64,000 bases of DNA, taken from assembly GCA_013398015.1 (NCBI GenBank), contig VZRR01010839.1, forward strand, positions 97,034-161,033, in the 5' to 3' direction. Every line of letters begins with the position of its first letter. Position 1 is the first letter of the stretch. The position numbers were made by a program, and so were the translations under genes. Positions 12,844 to 27,800 of this stretch are shown in pieces. The notes beneath the pieces are model-generated. The model was given only the letters and a program-made list of their open reading frames with translations. It was not told the origin of the DNA and did not search any database. This DNA comes from Oreocharis arfaki (Eukaryota > Chordata > Aves > Passeriformes > Paramythiidae).

Positions 12844-15800
12844 GTAAGATTTTTATCTGTAGGTTTGAATACATAGATGAAAGTGAAACAGAAAAAAATA
12901 TGCATTATAATTAAACTTTTTTTGACATGAAACCTTATCTGTTAGAACATATATATTGAAGGGAGACTAGCCAGACAACATCCAGAACAGCAGTCACACA
13001 TGGGGAAAACTCATACTACTGTTAAGTGCCGTAAAATGCGATCTAATTCCTTGCAGTCATAAGCAGTTAGGCAAACACACATATCATGATTTTACTATTT
13101 ATTGCATAATAGCAATAAATTTACAATCTCTGCTGTTTGCATATTAGACAAGTTGTTTCGTGCATTCATTTTAAAAGTGATCTCCCTTAGTAGCGAAACC
13201 TGAAACCACTCAACAGTCTTTTGGTTATTTAAATATTCTTGAGAGTCCATGGATTCCTCTTCCAAAACTTACATGCTAATTCTATGCAAAGAATCATTTC
13301 TGCACATGCCTTGTGACTGAAAATGAAACACAGACATGGTAGTGTTTGTATTCCATCTATTTTAAATGCAGAAGGTTAGGAAAATCCATGACAGTGATAT
13401 TATTCATTCATACAATAAAGTAAATATTTTAATAGGTATTAATTTACAACAGAGATATGACATCCATCTGTAATTCCCTGATAAGGAATTACCTTTTACA
13501 AATATCATGGTATTTGTAATTAATTTTATTTTAATCTGTGTACTTAGTAGACTTTTCTTTTTTATTTATTCCTGAGATAAATATGAAAGTATTTCATACA
13601 AATTTGGCATTAAGCTGATGCATTTTCAGTAGACTCCAGAAAAAGAATGCATGGTGAGATTAAATGCTCGCTCATCTCTGGGAATGCTTTTGCCAGAAAA
13701 GAACTGAAGCTTATTTTAAGGATAGTCTAGAGAATTTTCCTTACTTGATCTTTTCCAAAACTGTTTCAAAGAGCAGCTGAACTGCCTCAGCACGAAACAC
13801 CAACATTCATCAGAAAATAGATTTTTTCCTGTTTCTTCCTTGCTGTATTATTAGCTAGAATAGTAGGATATATTTAAAAACCAAGAAAGAGTAAACTAAT
13901 CATGGATTCAGAGTTTAAATGGAATGAACAGCAAATGCTGATTTTTAAAATTGTGTTTTAGAAACAAATCCAGTCCAAATGCCATTTGTTTGGTTGTTGT
14001 GTTTTTTCTTTTTTCCTATCTTGGCAGTATCCAATAAATTTATTAGAGTTTTTTAGCTCAGTTTTAATCAAACACATGTGTTCCTCAGTAAAGCCACCCC
14101 CACACTGCAGATGGAGGAGTATGGAGGTGACAAGGTTAGCAGTTGCCTCCTGCTCCCAGAGAATGCCTCCACGGGATTTGCTGTGCTGGAAATTGGATGT
14201 GAGATCATAAGACATGTTTAAAAATCCAGACCCAGATTCAACAGAGAGTTTAAGCTGTTAGATTCATATGGATTTCAACATAAGGTACTAAATTCCAGAT
14301 GGAATCCATACCATTTTATTTGCTCTTGACTGTGAAGCAGCCTTCAGCTTGCTGAATTTCAAGAGAGTAATCGTAGCCTCTACTTCCTAGAGCACCTACA
14401 TTCCTCTCAGGAAATGTGGTTAGCTTAAGTCCTCCCAGGTGTGGACCCAGAGGCAGTATCATTGTAGCTGAGTGGAACATCTGGACACCTTGTTTCTTTG
14501 CTAAAGCAATTGAAGGCACACCTCTGGTCAAGTCTCCTGGAATGCCATCTGCTGGGCTTCATGCTGTGGGAAAAGACCTTGGCCCCTGGGCTGTCCTTGT
14601 GTCTGAATGTCCCTTATGTCTGTGGGAATGTGTCTTCATGGTTCCTGTGATGACAAGAGAAAACCATGGCCAAGTGATGAAGCTCTGTGGGGAAAACAAA
14701 AAGTAAGCCAAATTAGCCACTATTTGCTGCTGTATGGTGGAGACTGCTAAGTACCTAGGACCTATATTCTCAGAAGAATCCATGTAAACTGGATGTGCTC
14801 CATTCTGTTAAGTCAGAGGTTCCCTACAGTTGCTTCTCCTGGCTGCTAAAGATTTGGGGATGTCAGAAACACCAGTTGAAGCCAGGACCTCTTTTTATTA
14901 CTAGACAGCAAAGTAAAAGAGAAGCAGAGAGTATCCTGAGGGATCAGAGGCATGAAGGATAAGACAAGAGTTGAAAACTCAGAAAAATGTCAATGGAAAT
15001 GGGAACAGAATCCAGGAAAGGAGATGGAGATCAGAAGAAGTGTGAGAAAGACCGAGCTTGGGATGGAGCAGTCAGGGGCAAATAAAGTCTTTATTATATT
15101 CCTGTAAAGTAGGTAGTGGTGTCATCCCCATTTTACGTTGGAGGAATGGAGGCACAGAAAGTTTGTCAAAAGTTTGTCAAAACCACCCACTAACTTTAAA
15201 TATTTGATTCAGTGCAATCCCTGGTGTGATTTTCTGGGGCATTTAATGTTTTTGGACTAATACTACATGCTATTCACAGCTCTACAGCCATCTCTTGCAC
15301 TCTTGCAATTCGGATTAAGGTGTCTCTACCTGAACAGATACAGTGTGAAGGCTGATGTTTCCTTGAAGGTGCTGATACTATTGGCTTACCCAAAATCAGA
15401 TAAGGACCCTGTGATAAAGAGATAAAATCTAATTCACAACGAGGCTTATGTTCAGATTCCTTAACTATGAGATCACCCTTTCTATTACTTCAGTCCCTGC
15501 CTGTGACCACCAAACACCTCCTGCAACAGATGAGGTTGCAGAAATCATTCAGAGAGCGGACTTCGCCACAGAATTCGGACTGATGACCAGAGTATCACTG
15601 CTTTGAAATGGGTGCAACAGAAGCACTTCAGAACATGTACACTGTACTTGCATAGTAGATGGGAAGATTGGTAACAGACAGTAAAAATATATTCTCAGAA
15701 GGAACTTAAGTTATTGGGACTCCTGTCATTGAATGCTTTCATTTTCAGAATGACAGAAAGATGAAAAGACAAGAAGTTGAAGTAGGTCTGTATGCACCCA

Positions 15801-18800
15801 AATAAAAGTACTTGAGAAGTTTTATTATGGCAGAAATTTGCGAGATCCAACAAGCTGATTAAGAGATTAGGGAATTGTGGTTTGTGTGTTAGCAATAAAT
15901 ACCTAACCCTTGTAAACATGCCAAAGAGCAGACACGTAGTATATATCTTAAAATCATATGTGGTTTTGTTCCACAAGTACCACACTTAAAACTTTAAGTT
16001 ATTTAGCAGGCTTCTGTTGTGGTTTCTAGGAGATTAATAGATTATGGAATAGAATTAATATCTATTCCATAAATTTTGAGCTTTGTCGACCTAGCATGTT
16101 AAAGAGTACATCAATCCTTAATTGCTGTTGAGCAAAATAGATCATTTTCCACACAGTGTTCTCTGAGAAGTAGTTGTCAATTATATTATAGCAATTACAT
16201 GCAAGTAATGCTGCAGTGGAAAGAAAACATTGAGATTTCTTAATCCCCAAATAGTGATCTGGAGAAAAAATTGTTCAACAATGCCTTTGACTGAATGGGC
16301 CTCCATTCTTTTTCTCTTTTATTGTCTCAGTCTGCTGCATTTTAATGCTTGCTGTTAGAGACATAAAATACAAACAGAACAGAAATAGACTCAGAAGGAC
16401 TTACAATCTGGAGTGTATCTCAGTTCAGCTCCTGGTTAAAGAATCTTGGAGATACATGTCCTCAATGTCATCATGTATTATTTGCGTGTTCCTCAACGTC
16501 AATAACTAAGCAAGCGAAATAGTCTCTTCATTAAGTTGGTTTTTAGTCCTTCTTCTTTATTATTGGGTGCTGTTTGGTGATTTTGTTCATGCAAGAAATT
16601 GAATGTCCTCTAAATCAGCTTAAACCTAAATTCCACTTATTTTCTAAATTTGAATATGATAGGTTTGTTTCATTGTCTTTGTAGGACCACCAGATAATTA
16701 GTTTTTCAGATATTCTCTTGTGGATTTTTATTTTCTTAAGCTCTCATTTTTGTCTTTACTAGCAACACTTAATTTGAAATTTCTAAGTTACTTCAGTAAA
16801 ATTTTCTACACCAGGTTTTTTTTCTCTGTGACCTCAAGTAATTAAGACCAGCAGTTAGTAATGTTTTCCTTTTTTTTCTTTCAGTGCCTCATATGTGCAG
16901 TATAGTTGAGCATCACTGTGATCACTTTTGCATAAACACCCCTGGCTCCTACCTGTGCAGATGTAAACAAGGATACATTCTGAATGCTGACCAGAAGACT
17001 TGCAGCAGTATGTTATCTTTCTTTTCTCCTTCATGCTCCCCAAAAATGTTTAGCACCACTTATCCTTTCTCTTGGGCTCATAAAGAACTGAGCTCAGTGC
17101 ATAATTCATGATAATTGTCAGAAAGTGTCTAGAAAGGTAAAGTTGTAATTCTTTTTCTTGCTTTGTGTAAGTGAAGCTCTTACAAATCTTTCTGAGATAC
17201 ATCAAGCTGAATTTTATACACAGCTCTGCAGAGGTAGACTGTAACTATATGAAATTGCATTTGAATTTTATTGGTATATTAAGTTCAACAACGAAACAAC
17301 AACCAAATAAATAAATTATCATCTCAAATGAAGTGAATATAGATACTTTGCTAACTTGTCCAGCTAGCAACAGTACTAAAGAGTACAGAAAGGTGAAATA
17401 AACCCCATACTAGAAAACTGTGAAATGACTTGACATTATGAAAATCTCTTCCTAACTGCAGCTGGAAATATAAGGGTTTGCAACCTTTCAAAGAATGGTT
17501 TCAGAAGTCTTGCTTATGCTCTCATTCCTCTCTTTAAAAGTGTTGACATTTTTCAGTTTTGGGCAATTAGCTGTATAGATTATAATAACAAACTTTATTT
17601 CACTTTAATTTTGATCTTCATGATCAGTATTTCATTAGTCTATTTTAACTTGTTTTCTAGTAAGTAACAGCAATTTACATTAGAGGGATATGCCAAATTT
17701 ATTTCTGTATCCGCCTTATTTTAAAGAAATTATGTGACACTATCTTTAATTACTTGTGGAAAATATACTTGCTAAAAATTCAGGTTTTTATCATGCAGCA
17801 GTGCATGGTTTCAAATTAAAGTTGCTAAACTGATTTTAGCCAGAAGAAGAATTTTGGAAAATGTCTATTCAAGAAGCTGTGGGAGGCAGTCATCATGGGA
17901 GCATAGGATGTACTTCATACAATCAATAATTTAAAACTAAGGGGAAGACTGCAGGCTCAGATCCTCTCCTTGTGTTTGATGTTCTGTATCTCAGGAGAGT
18001 GCCATAAAACAATCAGGTATCTTGAGATTAGTGTATTCTTAGTCTCCCTTGCTTAAAGCTGTGTTTAATATCAAATACTAAACACCAATGAAACAGTGAG
18101 GGTATGTCAATATGTCACCGCAGAAGGTGATTCTGCAGCTTGGGGATTGGGCTCTTTCCATGTGTAGTGTGATACATGGTTTCACAGCCTCAGTAAATAG
18201 GAATGGGATCTAAATATTGTCAGCACTGGAGTGATCAGGATATTTTCACTCCTCCGTGGAAGCATCTTCATATCCTTTGGACTACAGCTGGAAAACCACT
18301 TTTGAGCTGTTCCCCCCCTATGCTGTTGAGCTGTGAGAATCTCTGTTTTCTGTTCCTTCTGACAACATCCTTCACCAATTGTCATAAGCATTTCTGTGAA
18401 TCACAAGGCAATGTGTTGCATTAAATGGAACAAATGTAACACTTTATTTGTGGTTTTGTTTCCTGTAGAAGATGAAAAAAAAAATCAGTCCAATCTGGAA
18501 TATTTCCTAATTATTATTTGGTTTAGCAACTCAGCCAAGACAAGAATAGTGACCAGAACATTTTTTCGTAGAGCGTATTTTCTCTGCTTCTGCATGTTTG
18601 CTATAACTCATCAGAAAGAAGGTGGTCATACAATGTAATCATCATTACAAATGATGGCTCCAACTGTGTAATCACATTTCAGTAGTATTGTTATTGTCTA
18701 ACCTTTTCTCTTCATTGTGTCCCTCTTAAAATGCTTTTTATTTAAAACTTTTGTATCCTTTAAGCCATTCTTTTAAATATCTTAAAGAAATTTAACAAAG

Positions 18801-21800
18801 AATTTTTTCTGAAATTTATTTGATATTCAAAAATTTTCTTCCTTTTTAATTGCCTCTCACACATTGTCCCAATTCTCACCCCTAACACCAATTCTGGCAA
18901 TTTTTTTTTCATTAATGAATTTTAAAAATTAATTACAAATATGAAAAATTCTTTAATGTCTGTTTTTCTTTTTACTCTGTTACATTTCCATAGTTTTTCT
19001 CAGCCAGTAGTCCAGCATTTGAGCATTGCAGTGCTTCAAATACAGGTTAATTTCCAAGAGTTTTTGAATTGTGTGTGATTTTCTTACTGGTGACCCATGC
19101 ACAGTAGCCCTCAATATGCTCCGTCTCGACCATTTTTCAAAGCCCTTTGCTGCATTGCTTTACCTTCTTTTTTAGCTATGACTTCTATTAGTTTTCCCCA
19201 CTTACCTGTCACACATGATTTCTTTGTGTACCTGCTTTGATAATCAATCAGATGATACCGGATTGCAGTTTGATCAATATGAAATGGAGATTAGTCCTTC
19301 AATATGTTTGTAGACCTTGGGTTTTTTACATCACCAAATTATAAACTAATTTTAGCAATCAGCACTGGAAATCTGAGAGTCATCAAACTGTGTGTTAGGA
19401 TGGTGCAAATCCTTGGTGAAGGAGAGATGATGCACTATCAGTCTAGAGAAGGTCAAACCATTACGTCTAAAACCCCCACAGAGATGTAACAGAATTCACG
19501 AGGATAGGGGAGCCACGCCTGGACAAAGGGGACAGCTTAGTTCTGGAGGTAGGGGAACCACGGTGAAAGAAAAGTGTACAGTCTCTGAGTATTTTAGTTA
19601 CCTTCACTGGCTGTTAATTGCCCACAAGTGCACAGAGACAATGTATTCCTCACCTGACATCTAAGTAAAATAAATCTTCATCGTGTGTATGTTAAGTACA
19701 ATACATGATCAACATAAACCAGATGTATTTATCTAAGGTTTGGATGTCTTCAGCAGCTCTTCCATGAACAAATAATTTCCTTGTATGCATAATTTACCAG
19801 TTTCTGAATTCAACAGTGCAGAAAAGATGCATGGTATGTACCTAATGTTATACTCTCTTTTCATTCTTTTGTACCTAAAGTTAGACTCTGTTTTTATTCT
19901 TCTATTCCCTTTTTTCTTAATGTTGTGAGAGTATCTGCTATCAGTATGCAGTTCTTAAAAGCCCTTAACCAAATGGCTTCAATCAGCAATGAACTGACAA
20001 TTTGCTTCAGGCTGGGAAATGGTTTGTTTGTTCAACTTAAAATATTCTTACATTTGTTTAATTATGATGATTTTGCATCCATGAAACGATGCTCCTTTCG
20101 TGTACTGTGGTCTAACTTTTCTAGAGAAGAGTGTTTGTGTCAGATCATGGGTGTTCTTTACTTACTACACTGTATTTGTTTGTTTAACTAATCTCTCCCA
20201 TTCTTCTCTAGAGATGCTCAAATCTTACATTAATAAACAAAATAATACAAAAGAGGAATGTAGCTGAAACAAGCTGGAAAATTATCTGTTCGTGGGTGTT
20301 TACACTGGAACAAAAGAGTTAAGCGACTGTTTGTGCTGTTCATCATGCCGCTTGATATGAAGCAGACAGCTATAAAAGAAAATTTGTTTGTGCTTGGCTG
20401 ATTTCCTCAAACATGTTCCAAAAGCCTATTTTATGGATGTAAATGACCATTACGTGTTGAGCAGTCTTTGAGCAACACAAAGTACTCTGCTTTCCAGAGC
20501 TTTCGCTGGGGAAACTTGGGGTTCTCATAGAGCCTTAGTCTGGTGAAAAGAAAGCCCAGTGTGCTTTATTTGGCTAGGTGCTGAGCTGACCTCATTTGTC
20601 ATGGTAATTTTTTTTATGAGATCTTTTGCATGGAAGGGGTAACTTGCTATGGTATTTGCATAAAAATGAAAAATTCTTGAACTCAGAAATGAAGTATCCC
20701 CAAGTTTTTTGCTGTTGTGTTTTCCTCCTCTTTCCTTTTCCAACCTCATCATCGTTTATCTGGTTATGCAAAAAAAACCACCCCAAAATACACAAATATA
20801 CACAATTATTTTTCTTTTTCAAAAAATCCCTGAAGAATGCCCTTTGAGCTTTCTAGAGAAACATACATCAAGCAAGTCTACTAGGCACCACTGATCCATT
20901 AATAGTCGTTGCCTTCAGCTGAAGGAACGAGTGCCTCAGCTTTGAGTGACTGATCCTATTGGCTTTCACTGTTTGACCGAACATTGGCATGATCTACATT
21001 AAAATAAGCTCATCTCTAAAGAGCTGTCCATAGCTTCCTGAAATTTATTTTTGATCTGTAGTCTACCTGTGCATTGTAGAAGGTCAAAGAATTTCATACT
21101 CATGCAGTTATGTGTTTTTAGCTCAGGACCTTTGTGCTGTGGAGAAACATGACTGTGAGCAGATCTGTGTGAACACGCCTGGGTCGTACGTCTGTCAGTG
21201 TTATGAAGGGTATGAGCTTGATGCAAATGAAAAGAATTGTGTTGGTGAGTATGAATTCAGCAATTCACATTTATCTCTTGACACAAACCAAAGGAAAATT
21301 CAATATAAACGGGTATCCACTTTAGCCATAGACAATGATGTTCTCTTGTATGAGTGGTAGATGAGAAAGAACACACAATTGACATGTTTTCAGCCTTTAC
21401 TGATAATGAATGTTGTCTTGGGAAAATTGTTCCAACCAACTTCACACAGAAAGTAATTTTCTGTTTTGAAACAACACACCTGATGTTTTATTTGAGATCC
21501 ATGTAGGTGGCCAGCAAGGTACTGGCTTGACAGATGTGGCCATTGAAAAAACAAAGCCAGACAAACTCGGTACCTCCTCTTCAGACAGAAGTCATGCACA
21601 GAAAAACTTGAAAGGGGACGATTTTTTAATGTTTTTTCACTTGATTTTATGGTCATGTGAGGAGAGATTTCAACCCCTTTTTTTGGGAAGATGACCTTTA
21701 GGAAAGTTTAGCCATATTAAGGACCCATCTAATGTGTTAATTTTCACTGTAGGCAGTAAGGAAGTAAATATCAGCTCCAAGAATTACAGCTCAAAAGAGA

Positions 21801-24800
21801 GAATGTGAAAATATGGTACAATAGTTTTTTAACACAAAGCGTCCTTCCCTCTCTATTAGTCTGTAAGTATCTCACTCCTCCTCCCTGTTCATACATGGTA
21901 AACACTTACAGCATGGTCTCTTTTACAAGCCTATGCATCTATTCTTGTAAAGTTTTCATCCCGTGCTACATTCTGAGGAAATACTGTCTTCTGGTTTCCA
22001 CTGCAAAAAAACCCCGGTGAGAGCTGGATAAAAAATTACATTATTTGTTAGGTATTCTCTTCAGGCAAGCACTTAGATGCATGCTTAATTTCAAACAAAT
22101 ATTGGAGTCCCATGGAAACGAATCTGAGTGAATCCTTGGCCTCAAATCTGCCACAGGCCGCCACAATACTTTTGTCCGACACCCTACACCTTCTTGGCAT
22201 TTTAAGACAGCTCTAACATATCTTTCTCTTAGTGCTTTCAAAGAGCTATTGGCTTGCAGGATAATCCTGTTTTGAGATGCAAAATAGGTGACAATTTATG
22301 GAACTTTCTGCATGTAGCTTCACATAGGACACACAAACAAGGTTTTGAGGTTTTTTAGGCCTAGGATAACATGAGGTTTTGAAGAACAGTCGCTCTGTGC
22401 TTGCTCTTCGCAAATGTTCCCTTTACTTGTAGCTTCATGATTTCAGTATAGGAGTATTTTAAGGTCTCAACATAATTTGTCTCCAGCATAATTTGGCCAC
22501 TCATAGACCATATTAACAACCTGCTTTTTGAAGCCAAATTGTTTTGAAAATGCAAATAATACTGGTTATTTAGGCAAGTTTTTATGTTCTGGCCCAAATT
22601 TCTGTATCTGACATTCATCTAATAACCTTAGCTGACCGTGTTGACCTTTGCTTGTGTTAGGATAAAGGATATACTTCTCTGCTATTTATTTGACTATATC
22701 CTGAGACAGAAAATCTGTGATTTCTTTTGGTAGATTCTTTCATCCCAAATTCTTTTCTATCATACATTCTAATCCAAGATATTCATGCTTAGTGTCATCA
22801 GCTGTTGTTACTATTTTCTATTACGTGGAAGTTCCTTGACAGCCCAAGATATTCTTATCAGGAAGGTAAGAGCATCAGAGCACCAGAGCATCATTCTGGT
22901 GAAATGTTCTGTATGTCAAGTCTGATATTATCCTCTGTAATAAAAACAAAGACTATTTTTTTTATTTAAAACTTTAAAATATTTCTATGCCATTTATTAA
23001 ATTTCTTGCATTGCTATATGTTCTTTTGCCTGTTAATAACTTACCTGCAAAGTCTGGGGAGAGAGCTGTTTGGAGGTGTGATACATCTTTGACATTTTTT
23101 TTTCTACCTCCTCACTGACTCTCTTTGGCATGAAAAGATACATGTTTATTATAGGCTCTAGTGTTGCCATTTAAAGATTTCGTATTCTCTCTTCAATCAT
23201 TTTCAAAATACATCATGCATGGTTCACTATCTTGCATTTTATAGCAGTTTTTCTTCTCCTCTTGATTTCTATTCATTTGTACCTTTTAGCAACAAAACGT
23301 GAATACATGCAATTCATACCACTGCAATAATTAGCAGTATTAATTGGGATTTTAAAGCACATTAACATTTTTATTTTTTAGTTTTCTTTTGCATTTGCAT
23401 AGTTGGCCATTTAACTTTTTAATTTCTTACTGATGTACAAGAATGGTTTAATGTATATTAATGATATTTGATCTATGCAGAACTTAGTTTCTCTGCATTT
23501 CTTGAACAGGAAAAGCTTATTTGGGTAATTTATGATTTTGATGCTAATTTGTCTGCAAATCCTGTTGTCAGCCTCCAGAATTTGACTTTTCAGCTTTGAA
23601 CAATTCGAGATTTTTGAGGAATATGCTACTACTAAGAATATTCATCTTCTGCAGATGTGATCACCAACAAATAGTCATCCTTCCTGGAAAATTTTGTAAG
23701 GGAGACTATGTGTAGTATTGAATTAACAGTGATAACTCTCAGTTTTCATTACTGTTAAGCTAGTTAACCCTTCCTGTCTGTGAAGTATTTATTATCAAAT
23801 GAGCAGGATCAGAAGAAAGATCTTGATGTACACATATACTAGAGATCGCTGAGAACAGTAACAGTTTTGCAAAAAGCAGTGACTTCATTGAGGTTGCTCT
23901 CTCCTCTCCTTCCAGAGACTGACAAGAGAATTTCAGTAGGAAATACACATTGTGGTATTCTTGCAAAGAGTCAAAGGTTTCCATCCAAGATATCTAAGAC
24001 ATCTGAAGTTTGAGCTCCAGCGAAAGCAAAGGAGAAAGTGCCGAAAATTCATTTCGCCGTCATGGGCTAATTTAAGGATCAGTGGTGATACTAATTGGTT
24101 TATTGACATGTGCCAGTCAGTTACCTGAATGGCAATAATTATATGAAATCTCACAGCCAGAACTCACAATGTATCAATTCAAGCTGACCACTGAACAACC
24201 AAACATTCTGAGGGTTTGCAGTGCACAGTTTATGAACAAATTTGTAGGCTAAACAATATTTGAAACTGTCTGCTCAGCAGTAAGTATGGCTGGCAGGGCA
24301 CTATCACTGCCTTTTTTGAACTGTTTTTCACATGGACGAACTCCAGTCAGTTGAAGCTTGGTGGTAATGAGCCGTCCTTTCTCCATCGTGCTGCTGGACA
24401 CTCAGTCTGTTCACCTTGGTGTTGCTGGGCATGCTGTCCTCTCTTTCCTGGCACTAGTGCTAGACTGTGTCCATATTGCTCCAGCTGCTGGGCTTGGGTC
24501 CTCTTTTCCTGGCAGTGGTTTGGCTGCTGGCACCTCTCTGCAGTGCTGGCACCTTTATGCAGTGCTGGCACTGCTGGATTCTTTTGGCTGCTTTTTTGGT
24601 TCACTTCGTAACTAATATCAATTGAGAAAAAAATATGGAACAAATGTGCAGAGATGACAACTGAATTAATGATTTGCTCACTAAAAAGGACGCTAATTAA
24701 TCATTTAGAAAAATTTTTTATTGAAACAGACATGAGATAAAATGAAAAGCAGTGGAATCTCTTTAGTGTTCACATTCTAATACATATCTTATGACTCAGC

Positions 24801-27800
24801 ATAGAAATATGAAAATCGTGGAACTTCTATTAATTAAGAAAATATTATTCTGCTTTACTCTTTTACAAACTGTGTATATTTTCTCTATACCAACTAAAGG
24901 ATTACAGTACTTCTGTATAAGACACAGAAGTTTATAAATTTTCCCAGTCTTTTTAGGAAAATTTAACTCCGTGGACAGCTTACCTACTTGCTGACTGGAA
25001 TGCTATTGACAAGTTTCCGTTCTAAACAAGTACCACCAAAACGAAGCACAAAGCTAAAACTGAAATGAGTTTATAGGTCAATTACTAGTGCCAGTCTGCA
25101 AGGCTAAGCCTGCCTGTAATTAGTGCAATTTGTATATAAAAATAATTGGAAAAAGGGAATAATACTTATCTCCAACAGCAGCTGTCAAGCGAATGTTCTT
25201 ATTTCTTAACTGTGTTAACAGAAAGGCATTACTTAAATTAATATGCTCGTTATTCTTACAGGCCAACAGACCTGCTTCTGAGAGTCAGAGCTCAGAAGGC
25301 TACAAATGCTAAAAAGCAAGCCTTAAAATATTAGTTAGTTATTTTGTTTGTTTTTTTCCTTTCTGTCTAAGGTACATTAGCAACTGCATACCCATAAGAA
25401 GGTACAGTTCTTCCCTCCAGAGATTGTCATCTGAAGGTGCTTAGGGTCAGAGTTGCTCAGATGCTTATAATAAAGCATTCTGAGACTTGTTCAGTTGTCT
25501 CTAAAACAACAAAGCTGGTGAAAGAGCTAGAAGAAATGTTCTGTGAGAATTAGCTGAGGACTCTGGGTTTGTCTAGTTTGGTGAAGAGACTAAATGGGCA
25601 ACCTTATTTCTCTGTACAGCTTAATGAGGAGGGGATGTGATGAGGGAGTTCCATTCTAAGCTCTTTTCCTGGGGATAGGACATGTGGGAATGGTTCAAAG
25701 CTGTGCCAGGGGAGGTTTAGACTGGACATTAGGAAGCATTTCTTTACTGAGGGTGGTCAAACTCTGAAACAGGAGTTTGACCACCTTACAGGAGGTGGAT
25801 GCTTCTTACAGGAGGTGGATGCTCCAAGCCTGTCAGTGTGTGAGGCATTTGGACAAAGCCAACTCTGAATTGGTCAAGTAGTTGGACTAAATGGTCATTG
25901 TGTGTCTCTTCCAATTGAATATTCTATTCTCACTGTTAGAATCATTAGTTGGGCAGTTGTGGGTATTGCAGTAGAAATTAATCTTGTTAAGCTTTAAATG
26001 CAGAGGAGGAGGTGATTTTACAGAGACATCCATATGGACTATTTCCCAGGCATGATGCCAAACAGAATATATTCTTTGGCCTACCTTTTTCTTAATGTGT
26101 CTCACACACTTGAAAATGTGCATGTTGTTAGAATTAATTTAAGAGGAAAGCTAATTGTATGACACATGATATCCTTGAAACATGCACTCAGTAAATAGGT
26201 TTTGATATGAATCGATTCAGTCTGGAAACAGAAAGGTGCTTGCCAGGAAAATGGTATCACATGGTAGCCAGTAAGTAGTTTAGTTTCACTTGATTCAACG
26301 CAAATATTCTGAAGGGTTAAAAGAAGCTATTTCAAAGTAACTGAATAGATTATCTGCTTTCCTGACTGGATGATCTTGACTAAATATAGTAGCACACCAG
26401 AGTGTGCAGGATTTGCAGAGGTGGGGCAATTGAAGAAAGAATGATTTCATTAAAACAAATTACTGCCTCTTAAAGAAATTTGTGAGGTTCAGCAGTATAA
26501 CGTAGTGAAAAAATTTACTCAGTTGGCAAAGAGGAAACTGTCTTGGTATGAAGCTAAGCACATTACTGTCTTCTGCAGAAAGAATCAGGTATGCTTTCCT
26601 AATGTAGGCCTGGCAGCTCTTTGCAGGCAGAGCACCAGCTTTATGACTTATTTTTAATTTCTTCTGAGTCTTTTGTTGTGAAGATGAAGCTTAACATGCA
26701 GAGAAATTTTTAAAATCCTATAATTTCTTTAGCAACCTTGAATGGGCTTGACAGAGTAAACTCTGAAGTATTACTTTTTTACCCTTTGTCAATCTAACTT
26801 TTAAATGTGGAGTTGTGTAATAAATGACCAGACTTATGAAATAAGTGACTGGGCTGCCTCTGATTTTTTTTTTTTTTTTTGCAAAAGGCATTGTATTAGC
26901 AAAGTATCAGTGGTGAATATCAGCCTGAAGCTCTCAGGCTTTCTAGTTGTAGCTGCTTTGTACGGAATAAATCTGGAGCACATTAGAGGGAATGAATGTA
27001 CTGGGACAGTCCTCAGTGTAGAAGATAATGCCGAGATTTTCCTATATACTCAGGCTACAGGAATAGCTCTTGAGAATTAATACAGCTGGGAGGGAACTAA
27101 GGAAAAGTAGAGCAATTCCAAGACTGGGACTTGGGAGACAGAAGACAGAACTAAAACAAGCTTTGCTATGCCCTGGCCTACAGTGCGAACATCTGGGCAG
27201 TTACTGACTGAGGCATGGTTTCCAGATCTGAGAAAACATGTTGAGAAAGCTCCTGACAATCTGAGAGTTGATAAATGTTCAAAGTTGAGAAATGATTCAG
27301 GACTCATTTAAAATCTGATTTACCAACTGGTGTTGTAAGTGCACTACTTTTTGCAGACAGAAATTACATCAGCTTTTCCTTTTTTTTTTATAGCTACTGT
27401 GTACCACTAGTACCATAATGTCTATGCATAATAGTTCTGATTTTTTTTCTAATTGCAAATGTTGGTCTTGTTCTTTTTCAGTTGTAGACTACTGTGCTTT
27501 GGATAACCAAGGTTGCCAACACGAATGTGTTAACACTGGGGACTCCTATTACTGTAGATGCCACCCAGGGTTCATTTTAAATCCAGACAAAAGAACTTGC
27601 AGAAGTAAGTTGTGGTAAAGTTTAATTATGAACAGTTTGCACTTCTTCTGTCTTCCAGCTGTCAGCAGTAATCCTCCCACTGGTCCTGGGATGCTGAGTA
27701 ATGCGTCAGGTATAGAAAATGTCGGAGTGCCCTGGAAGCCAAAGGTTGTGAAAGCAAAGCAAGTTGTTTTGAGGGGAGAGCCTAAGGGTAGGGGTCCCTC

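Noticed and set aside
24351..24615. Overlapping open frames on both strands with repeated GTGCTGGCAC words
   Set aside because: Low-complexity intron DNA; no splice context or protein family.
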